Assembly (NCBI GenBank): GCA_026391715.1
Contig: JAPLDO010000233.1
Coordinates: 1-64,000, forward strand
Origin: Bacteroidota bacterium
Lineage (GTDB): Bacteria > Bacteroidota > Bacteroidia > Bacteroidales > FEN-979
Reading direction: 5' to 3'
DNA: 64,000 nucleotides
The notes below the pieces were generated by a model. That model had not been told where the DNA came from. It was given only the letters and a program-made list of their open reading frames with translations, and made no database searches. Positions 35,304 to 43,087 of the stretch are shown piece by piece (positions within the stretch are counted from its first letter, which is position 1; the number at the start of each line of letters is the position of its first letter). A program made the translations under genes and the position numbers.

Positions 35304-36434
35304 ATGAAAATCAAAACAATCACTACCGATTCCATCAGCGATTTTTCCCGGCAGTTCATCAACAGGACGAGCGATGGATTCAAACCCAATACAGCCATCA
35401 TTTTTGCTTCAGTTGAGATGAATCTTCAGGAAATGATTCGGTTCCTGAAGGATAATCAGGTACAGGTATTTGGCTGTAGTTCGTGCGGGGAAATTTTATA
35501 TGATCAGGCAGATCAGATAATTTCCGAAGGCGGGCTTGTGTGTATGTTATTGGAACTAACGCCCGCCGCTTATGAGATAAAGAGATTTGCTAAGAATGAT
35601 TTGTCATCTTTTGACCTCGGTAAAACTGTTGGCGACTGGGCAAATTCGGTTTTTCAGAAACCGGCGATGCTTATCCTTGCCAGTGGCCTCGATACCGATG
35701 GAGAGCAACTTGTTAACGGGGTTCAACACGCCGCCGGTAAAGATATTACAATGTTCGGCGGATTGGCAGGCGATGATGCTCAGTTTAAAAATACTTATGT
35801 TTTTACTGAAAAGCAAATTGAAGAAAACGGCGCAGTTGCCATGGTTTTAGATACAGCTTTTTACGATATTCGCGGGCTTGCCACCAGCGGATGGGTTGGC
35901 ATTGGCGCCGATAAAATCATAACCCATTCCGAAGGCAATATTGTTTATACAATTGATGATGTACCTGCACTCGACGTTTATATCAGCTATCTGAATATTA
36001 ATGCCGGCGAACTACCCGAAATCGGTGTAGAATATCCACTGCTTGTGAAAAAACAGGGATCGCCCGACGTTCTTCGCGCTGTGATTAATGTTGATCGCGA
36101 AAAGAAAGCGCTCATATTTGCAGGCTCTGTGCCTAATGGAGCAATTGTCACATTTTCCAGTTCCCCCGGATTCGAAATCATTGAATCAACCCGAAACAAA
36201 GTCATTGAATTTTATCAGCAAAACCAGGAAACCGACATGCTTATCCTTTTCTCATGTATGGCAAGACACAATGCACTGGGTCCCACTATTTCCGAAGAAA
36301 TTGAAAATGCCTGGCAAAATTGGAAAAAACCACTGATTGGTTTCTTTACGTATGGGGAAATAGGCAGTAATTATAATAATTCCTGCGATTTTCATAATGA
36401 AACCTTCACTATGGTTTCTATTAAGGAAAAGTGA
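35304..36434 (+). CDS. FIST-domain sensory protein
   Basis: 376 residues. The N-terminal FIST_N pattern (NTAIIFASVEMNLQEMIRFLKDNQVQVFGCSSCGEI ... ITMFGGLAGDDAQFKNTYVF) and the C-terminal FIST_C pattern (YISYLNINAGELPEIGVEYPLLVKKQG, LFSCMARHNALGPTISEEIENAW, PLIGFFTYGEIGSNY) are both complete. FIST proteins are proposed to bind small ligands such as amino acids and to feed a linked signalling protein. The kinase gene starts 1 base after this stop, so the two are co-translated and probably one pathway. No signal peptide is present. Confidence 0.93.
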   Translation: MKIKTITTDSISDFSRQFINRTSDGFKPNTAIIFASVEMNLQEMIRFLKDNQVQVFGCSSCGEILYDQADQIISEGGLVCMLLELTPAAYEIKRFAKNDLSSFDLGKTVGDWANSVFQKPAMLILASGLDTDGEQLVNGVQHAAGKDITMFGGLAGDDAQFKNTYVFTEKQIEENGAVAMVLDTAFYDIRGLATSGWVGIGADKIITHSEGNIVYTIDDVPALDVYISYLNINAGELPEIGVEYPLLVKKQGSPDVLRAVINVDREKKALIFAGSVPNGAIVTFSSSPGFEIIESTRNKVIEFYQQNQETDMLILFSCMARHNALGPTISEEIENAWQNWKKPLIGFFTYGEIGSNYNNSCDFHNETFTMVSIKEK

Positions 36435-36435
36435 C

Positions 36436-38187
36436 ATGTCGCTTAAAATCCTTTCACTTATCGAAGATATCGGAAAACTGGAAACCAGCGAGGGAGAAGC
36501 CGGTAAAATCCCAGTCATTCTTGATGAATTGAAAAAAATCAACTCCGATTTTGATAAGATGACTTTCAAACACGAAAGATCAATCAAAGAAAAAAACATT
36601 CTGGCGTCGCTGCTTACTCACACCTCCATTGACCTGAAAAGGGTTTCAGATAGCTTAAAAATCAGAGCCGAAGAACTTTCTACGGTCCTAACCACTATTC
36701 CGGCTTATGTTTACTTTAAAGACACCAACCTCAATTATATGATGGTTAACCAACCATTTGCTGAAATGATTGGGTTATCAACCAACCAGATAATTGGAAA
36801 GCAGTTGCAGGAAATCATTCCCGGTTATAACAACAAAGATTATCTCGTTACGGAAAAAATGGTAATTAATTCCGGAACTGCTATGTACAATATTGAAGAA
36901 GAGGTTGTTCATCATGATCGTAAACGATGGGTGAATAGCAACCTGGCGCCCATAAGGAATGCCGTAAATGAGATAATCGGACTCATCGGGATTTCGTGGG
37001 ATATAACCGACCGAAAACTTCATGAAGAAGAACTTCGTGAAGCCAAAGATGCTGCAGAAGCCGGAACTCAGGCAAAGAACGAATTTATCGCCAGTGTTTC
37101 ACATGAATTCCGCACGCCAATGAATGGGATTCTTGGCCTCGCAGACATCATGCGCAACAGCCCTTTAAATGCCGATCAGGATGATTTGCTGAAAGGAATC
37201 ACAGCTTCTGCTCAAAACCTGTTGGTCTTGTTAAATGATGTTCTCGATTTTTCAGCTATCGAAGCCGGAAAGATGGAAATGGATTATCAACCCTTTATGC
37301 TTGACCGGGTTATGGAAGACATTTCATTGGTGATGAAGATGAAAGCCGCTGAAAAATCACTGCAATTCGATATTATTATTGATGAAAAGGTTCCGAATTA
37401 CCTGATTGGCGATTCCCAGCGACTGAGGCAGATACTGATCAACCTTACAAACAATTCAGTTAAATTCACTGAAACCGGGCAGATCAATGTTTTTGTGAAA
37501 ACAGTTGATAATACTGAAAATAAGGCAACGCTTCGTTTCGAGGTTACCGACACAGGTATTGGAATTCCTCCGCAGGCAATCAATTCACTTTTCCAGGTTT
37601 TCTCAAGAGTTAAACAAGATAAAACAAAACTTATTGCCGGAACAGGCCTTGGTCTTTCGATATGTAAAAAACTTACCGATATGATGGGTGGACGCATTGG
37701 CGTTGAAAGCGTCTATAAAAAAGGTTCAACATTTTGGTTTACGCTTCCTTTTACATTGACAACGCTACCGGGAAAAACCACGCCCAAAAAGGAATCCCCT
37801 GCCGAGAATCGTTTTGCCCGGAAAAAAGTACTTGTTGCCGAAGACAATGCCATTAACCAGCGAATCGTCAGTTTTCATCTGAAAAAAATGGCATTTGAAG
37901 TTGATCTTGCCAGCGACGGACAGGAAGCTTATGAAAAATTTTGCGCCGGAAAATATGACCTGATTATTCTCGACATCCAGATGCCCAAAATGGATGGCTA
38001 TCAGGTTGCCAAAGCAATCCGCAACAAAGAAAGAAACATAGCAAACCATTCGCCTATCATCGCTCTCACAGCTAATGCGATGAAAGGAGACCGGGAGTTG
38101 TACCTCGAAGCGGGGATGGACGGTTACGTGAGTAAACCATTCACTTACGAAACTTTAGAAGAAGCAATTAGCAATCTTCTCATCTGA
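36436..38187 (+). CDS. PAS hybrid sensor histidine kinase with receiver domain
   Basis: 583 residues from MSLKILSLIEDIG; the longer frame from 36397 overlaps the FIST gene and is less likely. Order: short helical N-terminus, PAS domain (about 85-200, VYFKDTNLNYMMVNQPFAEM), HisKA with SHEFRTPMNG (His223), HATPase (NLTNNSVKF, DTGIGIPP, GTGLGLSI) and a C-terminal receiver (VLVAEDNAINQ, phospho-acceptor Asp513 in LDIQMPKMDGY). No membrane segment is visible, so it is a cytoplasmic kinase likely informed by the FIST protein. A GH144-like gene starts 23 bases downstream. Confidence 0.95.
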   Translation: MSLKILSLIEDIGKLETSEGEAGKIPVILDELKKINSDFDKMTFKHERSIKEKNILASLLTHTSIDLKRVSDSLKIRAEELSTVLTTIPAYVYFKDTNLNYMMVNQPFAEMIGLSTNQIIGKQLQEIIPGYNNKDYLVTEKMVINSGTAMYNIEEEVVHHDRKRWVNSNLAPIRNAVNEIIGLIGISWDITDRKLHEEELREAKDAAEAGTQAKNEFIASVSHEFRTPMNGILGLADIMRNSPLNADQDDLLKGITASAQNLLVLLNDVLDFSAIEAGKMEMDYQPFMLDRVMEDISLVMKMKAAEKSLQFDIIIDEKVPNYLIGDSQRLRQILINLTNNSVKFTETGQINVFVKTVDNTENKATLRFEVTDTGIGIPPQAINSLFQVFSRVKQDKTKLIAGTGLGLSICKKLTDMMGGRIGVESVYKKGSTFWFTLPFTLTTLPGKTTPKKESPAENRFARKKVLVAEDNAINQRIVSFHLKKMAFEVDLASDGQEAYEKFCAGKYDLIILDIQMPKMDGYQVAKAIRNKERNIANHSPIIALTANAMKGDRELYLEAGMDGYVSKPFTYETLEEAISNLLI

Positions 38188-38210
38188 TATTTCTCTATAA
38201 TCCATTTTGC

Positions 38211-39629
38211 ATGAAAAGAAAATTACTCAATTATTACTATCGGGTTTTGCCCTTTATTATCCTGGTTTTGCTTCTTCCGGTCAGCGGACTAACGCAGCAT
38301 AATAAACCTGAATCAAATTCAGGTAACGAAATACCGGAAAAATTCTCACTGAAAGATCTGGAATACCGGACTTTTCGTTATTTCTGGGATCTTGCCGATT
38401 CGGTTTCCGGATTAATTCCCGATCGTTATCCAACAAAATCCTTTTCCAGCATTGCCGCCACCGGATTCGGGTTATCTGCATACCTCGTTGGCGTTGATCA
38501 GCAATTTATCTCAAGGAAGGAGGCAGCGGCAAGGGTATTGAAAACTCTGCGATTTCTATACCAACTGCCGCAAAGCGCTGATAAAACAGGTGTTGCCGGT
38601 TATAACGGACTATTTTACCACTTTCTCGATATGCGGACAGGGTTGCGTTTTAAAAATGTTGAACTTTCCACAATTGATACGGGGCTTTTAATGGCTGGTA
38701 TACTTTCCTGTTTGCAGTTTTTTTCCGGCGATACAGAGGAGGAACGCGAAATCAGAGAGCTTGCAGATAAACTTTACCGTCGCGTAAACTGGAGCTGGGC
38801 ATTGAATGGAAAAGATATTCTGAGCATGGGATGGCATCCCGAAAGCGGTTTTATTGATAGTTACTGGTATGGATATAATGAAGCGATGATACTTATTATA
38901 ATGGCTATGGGATCTCCCACTTATCCCATCCCCGCTTCATGTTGGAAATCCTGGACTTCAAAGTACAACTGGGCTTCATGGCAAGGCTATGAGCATCTGA
39001 ATTTCGGACCTCTTTTCGGACATCAGTATTCTCATATTTTCATTGATTTCAGAAAAATCAAGGATGAATATATGCGGGCAAAAGGAATTGATTATTTTGA
39101 AAACTCGCGCCGCGCAACCCTCGCCCAGCGTGAATATTGCCGGTCAAATCCGCGTCGGTTTACCAATTACAGCGAGAACATCTGGGGATTAACAGCTTGC
39201 GACGGGCCTGGTTACAGAAAAGCCTTATGGAAAGGGAAAGAGATTGTGTTTGAAGGATACTCAGCCCGCGGCGCTGCCAATGATTACCTTGTTGACGACG
39301 GAACAATTGCGCCAACCGCCGTTGGAGGTTCGATCGCGTTTGCTCCCGAAATCTGTATTCCGGCGCTTGAAGCAATGTATTATTTATATGGTGCAAAACT
39401 TTATCAGGAGTATGGTTTCAAGGATGCATTTAATCCCTCATTTACTTTTGGAAAAGACAACGGAAAAGGCTGGTTTGACGTGGATTACCTCGGAATTGAC
39501 CAGGGACCGATAATTCTGATGATTGCTAACAATCGTTCAGGATTGGTCTGGAATCTGATGAAAAAGAACCCATTTATTGTCAAAGGCTTGAAAAAAGCAG
39601 GGTTCAAAGGGGGATGGCTGATAGAATAG
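38211..39629 (+). CDS. Secreted GH144-like glucanase (PF10091 glucoamylase-type)
   Basis: 472 residues with a long N-terminal hydrophobic signal (LPFIILVLLLPVSG). The (alpha/alpha)6 barrel pattern is clear: FRYFWDLADSVSGLIPDRY, SIAATGFGLSAYLVGV, ENIWGLTACDGPGYR, FAPEICIPALEAMYYLYG, GWFDVDYLGIDQGPIILMIAN. The PF10091 family includes GH144 endo-beta-1,2-glucanases and related exo-enzymes, so a beta-glucan substrate is plausible but the linkage is inferred. A paralogue with extra N-terminal domains lies at 60842. Unusually, this copy is adjacent to signalling genes rather than a SusC/D pair. Confidence 0.85.
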   Translation: MKRKLLNYYYRVLPFIILVLLLPVSGLTQHNKPESNSGNEIPEKFSLKDLEYRTFRYFWDLADSVSGLIPDRYPTKSFSSIAATGFGLSAYLVGVDQQFISRKEAAARVLKTLRFLYQLPQSADKTGVAGYNGLFYHFLDMRTGLRFKNVELSTIDTGLLMAGILSCLQFFSGDTEEEREIRELADKLYRRVNWSWALNGKDILSMGWHPESGFIDSYWYGYNEAMILIIMAMGSPTYPIPASCWKSWTSKYNWASWQGYEHLNFGPLFGHQYSHIFIDFRKIKDEYMRAKGIDYFENSRRATLAQREYCRSNPRRFTNYSENIWGLTACDGPGYRKALWKGKEIVFEGYSARGAANDYLVDDGTIAPTAVGGSIAFAPEICIPALEAMYYLYGAKLYQEYGFKDAFNPSFTFGKDNGKGWFDVDYLGIDQGPIILMIANNRSGLVWNLMKKNPFIVKGLKKAGFKGGWLIE

Positions 39630-39724
39630 TGAACGTCTTCAATTTTAATAAATATTAATTAGTATCCGGTTGTTTGCCAAATTGTCAAAACTAATTTTTC
39701 TTTACAACTGGTAGCTGTCTCTAT

Positions 39725-39815
39725 TTTGTTTTGCTACAAACATTTCTTCGCTAAAGGCGCTGTTCCGTAGGAATGGAATGTTAAAACTGATTCTGGCATG
39801 CTCATTCCATTAAAA
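39725..39815. repeat. Small intergenic repeat with inverted GGAATGGAATG/CATTCCATT
   Basis: The stretch holds TTTTGCTACAAACATT, CGCTAAAGGCGCTGTTCCGTAGGAATGG and then an inverted partner CATTCCATT. I associate this style of sequence with short interspersed repeats in Bacteroidota, but only one copy is seen here. Confidence 0.35.
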
Positions 39816-39860
39816 AAGTACTGCCAATCATGAGTTATAAGAACAGAGGTTAAAACTTTG

Positions 39861-39868
39861 TAATTTTG
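39861..39868 (+). promoter_or_regulatory. Candidate promoter (-7 box) for the ygeY gene
   Basis: TAATTTTG is a perfect TAnnTTTG, 31 bases before the GTG start at 39900. The -33 position has no TTG. Confidence 0.5.
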
Positions 39869-39899
39869 CCAAAAGTTTTAACTTATAAATCAATTTCCC

Positions 39900-41093
39900 G
39901 TGGATGAAATTCTATTTAAAATTAATGAATTGGCTGAAAACTACGTTGACTATACTTCCGGCAACCTTTCGGAACTTGTAAAAACCCGTTCATTGAGCGC
40001 GGGCGAAAAGGAAGTTGCCGAAGTTCTTGAGCGTCAGATGCGCGATGCAGGATTCGATGAAGTTCGTATTGATAAACTTGGTAATGTTATCGGACGCATC
40101 GGAAACGGAAAAAAAATTCTTGTTTTCGACGGACATATTGACACCGTTGATACCGGAAACCTTGCCAACTGGAGTTTTGATCCATTTTCGGGTGAAATCA
40201 GAGATGGCTTTGTGCATGGTCGCGGCACAGTTGACCAGAAGGGCGGACCTGCCGCATTCGTAACCGCCGGACGCATTCTGAAGGAGATGGCTTTCGATAG
40301 CGATCTCACCATCTATTTCACAGGTACTGTAATGGAAGAGGATTGCGACGGTCTTTGCTGGAAGTATATTGTGGAAGAGGAGAAAATCCGTCCCGACTGG
40401 GTTGTGATTACCGAACCAACGAACCTTAATATTTACCGCGGACAACGCGGCAGGATGGAAATCCAGGTTTCGTTCCGGGGAATTTCATCACACGGATCGG
40501 CGCCCGAACGAGGGAAGAATGCTATATATCTCGCCTCCCGCGCCTGCCTGGAAATCGAAAAACTTAATGAACGTTTGAAATCCGATGATTTTCTCGGGAA
40601 AGGCAGCGTTACTATCTCGGAGTTTGTTTCAGGCAGCCCATCGCTTTGCGCTGTTGCCGACTATGCCCGTATCCACCTCGATCGCAGGCTCACCTGGGGC
40701 GAAACAAAGGAATCGGCAGTTGCTGAAATCCGCGAAATCGTGAAGGAAATGGATGCTGAAGTAACTGTTTTTCAATATGAGGAAACTGCCTATACCGGAC
40801 TTCGTTACGGTATGGAAAAATACTATCCCACCTGGAAGATCGAAGAGGATCACCCCTTTGTGATCCGCGCTCAGGAAGCCTTTGCAGGCATCTTCGGGAA
40901 AGAGCCCATTACTGATAAATGGACATTCTCCACAAATGGCGTTACCATCAATGGCTACTACGGAATCCCTTGTATCGGCTTTGGTCCCGGCAACGAAGTG
41001 TTGGCGCATGCACCCGATGAGAAGGTTCCGGTAAGCGATCTCATTGCGGCTTCAGCTTTCTATGCGGCTCTGGCATTTTATATTTCGGAGTGA
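39900..41093 (+). CDS. ygeY: YgeY-type M20-family metallohydrolase
   Basis: 397 residues from a GTG start. Metal-binding motifs of M20 peptidases are present: FDGHIDTVD, HGRGTVDQKGG, VMEEDCDG and a dimerisation segment GQRGRMEIQVSFRGISSHGSAPERG. The close match is to YgeY, a hydrolase repeatedly found with selenium-dependent molybdenum hydroxylases and anaerobic purine catabolism. The exact substrate is not settled. It is separated from the PLP gene by a mobile element (41104-41256), and the hydroxylase follows at 43 kb on the same strand. Confidence 0.88.
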   Translation: MDEILFKINELAENYVDYTSGNLSELVKTRSLSAGEKEVAEVLERQMRDAGFDEVRIDKLGNVIGRIGNGKKILVFDGHIDTVDTGNLANWSFDPFSGEIRDGFVHGRGTVDQKGGPAAFVTAGRILKEMAFDSDLTIYFTGTVMEEDCDGLCWKYIVEEEKIRPDWVVITEPTNLNIYRGQRGRMEIQVSFRGISSHGSAPERGKNAIYLASRACLEIEKLNERLKSDDFLGKGSVTISEFVSGSPSLCAVADYARIHLDRRLTWGETKESAVAEIREIVKEMDAEVTVFQYEETAYTGLRYGMEKYYPTWKIEEDHPFVIRAQEAFAGIFGKEPITDKWTFSTNGVTINGYYGIPCIGFGPGNEVLAHAPDEKVPVSDLIAASAFYAALAFYISE

Positions 41094-41103
41094 TTGCTTA
41101 ATT

Positions 41104-41256
41104 GAGTCCACTCCGAAAAGTAGTGAAAAAAATAAAGTTTGGCTAAAGCCCGGAATGTCAGCAACTTGAATTGCCACGACCTTAAGGTCGTGGCAATTGA
41201 TAATCAGCTCCTTAGTTGGCTTTAGCCAAATTTTTCTTAGTTTTCAAAGTAGGCTC
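41104..41256 (+). mobile_element. 153-bp palindromic element, copy A
   Basis: It runs from GAGTCCACTCCGAAAAGTAG to TTTTCAAAGTAGGCTC, imperfect terminal inverted repeats. A second inverted pair TTTGGCTAAAGCC and GGCTTTAGCCAAA lies inside. At the centre (41169-41198) is a perfect 30-base palindrome containing CACGACC/GGTCGTG. It encodes no protein. Further copies are at 42702 and 51004. Confidence 0.7.
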
Positions 41257-41304
41257 TTAATTGCTTTAAATTATGAAGATAAAATCAAGATAGAAATCAA
41301 GAAA

Positions 41305-42579
41305 ATGTCCGAAAAATTTCATTTCGAATGTATTGATTGCAAAGCTGAATATCCAGGCGATGAACTAATCTACCTTTGCCCTGCCTGTGAAAAGATAAAT
41401 CAACCTGGTCAGCCGCCGCGCGGAGTTTTGAAAACTATCTATGATTATTCCTCCATCCGTGGAACTTATTCCCGCAAACGCCTGTTTAAAACATTGCAGC
41501 AAGATCATTTCCTGCCATTGCTTCCGATAGTTAGCTTTGGCAACTGGTCAAAGTTGAGAATAGGAGGGACGCCGTTGTATGGGATTGAGAAGATTGAGAA
41601 GATTGAAGGGATTGAGAGGATTGAAAAGTTTGAATTATTTCTGAAGGATGATTCGCAGAATCCTACTTTTTCATTTAAAGACAGAGCATCGGCGCTTGTT
41701 TCGGCATGGGCAAAGGAACATGGAATTGAAATGCTGGTGGCGGCTTCAACCGGAAACGCCGGATCGTCTCTTGCCGGTATTTGTGCATCGCAGCGACAAA
41801 AGGCTGTGATAGTGGTTCCTGCAACCGCGCCACTTGCAAAACTTACCCAGGTTCTCATGTATGGCGCTACCCTTATACCCGTGAATGGAACTTATGATGA
41901 AGCCTTCGACCTTAGTGTGAAACTATCGGAAAAATATGGCTGGTACAACCGCAATACAGCCTATAATCCACTTACCATTGAAGGAAAGAAAACGGTATCT
42001 TTTGAAATTTTTAGCGACCTCGGACAAAGGACTCCCGACCGTATCTTTATCCCGGTTGGCGACGGAGTTATCTTTTCCGGCGTATGTAAAGGCTTCGAAG
42101 AACTGTTAATGCTTGGAATCATTGACCGGATGCCCATTCTCGTAGCCGTTCAGTCGGAAGGCAGCGCCAATCTTGTGCATAATCTGGAAACCGACCAATT
42201 CGTTTCTAAACCTTCTGTAACATTGGCAGATTCTATTTCTGTTGACATTCCGCGAAATTTTTTTATGACGAAACACTATTTTGAAAAGTATCGCAACGAA
42301 TGGATCACAGTTACAGATAGCGAGATTATATCCGCCTCCGTATCACTCGCAAGATCGTCCGGAATCTTTTCCGAACCTGCTGCGGTTGCCGCCTTCGCCG
42401 GAATGCTAAAGTACAAGGCGCAGGGATTGATTCCATCCGGCGATCTTAATGTGGTTTTGCTTACCGGCAGCGGTTTGAAAGACCCAGCCGCTGCCCGGTC
42501 TCTTCTTTCAATGCCCGAACCGGTGAAACCGGACATTTCAGCAATCGGGCATTTAATATCTGACCTGCTTCATTCCTGA
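41305..42579 (+). CDS. Threonine-synthase-like PLP-dependent enzyme
   Basis: 424 residues from MSEKFHFEC; the frame opens earlier, inside a mobile element, so that start is rejected. A Cys4 zinc-ribbon-like start (CIDCKAEYPGDELIYLCPAC) precedes the fold-II PLP domain: GGTPLYG, NPTFSFKDR (Lys binds PLP), ASTGNAGSSLAG (phosphate loop), GDGVIFSGVCKG and LLTGSGLKD. The family makes threonine from phosphohomoserine, but in a YgeY/hydroxylase context a diaminopropionate-lyase-like or other role is possible. A low-complexity insert rich in (I-E-K) repeats lies at residues 93-110 (nt 41583-41632). Confidence 0.82.
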   Translation: MSEKFHFECIDCKAEYPGDELIYLCPACEKINQPGQPPRGVLKTIYDYSSIRGTYSRKRLFKTLQQDHFLPLLPIVSFGNWSKLRIGGTPLYGIEKIEKIEGIERIEKFELFLKDDSQNPTFSFKDRASALVSAWAKEHGIEMLVAASTGNAGSSLAGICASQRQKAVIVVPATAPLAKLTQVLMYGATLIPVNGTYDEAFDLSVKLSEKYGWYNRNTAYNPLTIEGKKTVSFEIFSDLGQRTPDRIFIPVGDGVIFSGVCKGFEELLMLGIIDRMPILVAVQSEGSANLVHNLETDQFVSKPSVTLADSISVDIPRNFFMTKHYFEKYRNEWITVTDSEIISASVSLARSSGIFSEPAAVAAFAGMLKYKAQGLIPSGDLNVVLLTGSGLKDPAAARSLLSMPEPVKPDISAIGHLISDLLHS

Positions 42580-42701
42580 AAAATTAGATTAAGCATATAC
42601 CAGAAAGCGAAAAAAAATGTCACTTGCGGTGATTATCCTACCTAATTACCGCATATTTTGCGGCGATACATTTTTTGTTGCGGAGAATAATAGATAAATT
42701 T

Positions 42702-42855
42702 GAGCCCACTCAGAAAAGTAGTTAGAAAAATAAGAATTTAGCTAAAGCCCGGAATGTCAACAACTTGAATTGCCACTACCTTAAGTGGCAATTGATAACC
42801 AGATAGTTACTGGACTTTAGTCCAAATTGTTTGCTTTTCGTTCTAAAGTCTGGAG
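42702..42855 (+). mobile_element. 153-bp-family palindromic element, copy B
   Basis: It starts GAGCCCACTCAGAAAAGTAG and shares AGCTAAAGCCCGGAATGTCAACAACTTG with copy A. The central palindrome (42768-42793) is shortened to 26 bases by loss of part of one arm (CACTACCTTAAGTGG). The right end is degenerate (CTTTTCGTTCTAAAG), so the boundary is approximate. Confidence 0.6.
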
Positions 42856-42902
42856 AAATATGCCGCCATTTCAGGGCTGGTGATAGTCATGATTTGCAAC
42901 AT

Positions 42903-42947
42903 CCGTGGGCTTTACCCACGGTTATTGATATTACGCCGCTTTGCGGC
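42903..42947. repeat. Twin small hairpins in the gap before the hydroxylase
   Basis: CCGTGGG/CCCACGG (42903-42921) is followed by GCCGC/GCGGC (42935-42947), a compact double-hairpin unit. The remainder of the 42580-43087 gap has no gene and no strong -7 box. Confidence 0.5.
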
Positions 42948-43087
42948 TGATTGCTGGGAAATACTTCACTGGTAAGAATGTGTTCAATCTATAAAATAAC
43001 GCCCACGGTTCGTAGTCGGTACATTGGCTGGTCGCACAAAAAGAAAATTAACAGAGGTCTAATCAACTACACAAACCAATTAATAGC

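Noticed and set aside
36397-36435. Longer N-terminus of the PAS kinase
   Set aside because: It would overlap the FIST gene; the Met at 36436, one base after the FIST stop, is a more natural start.
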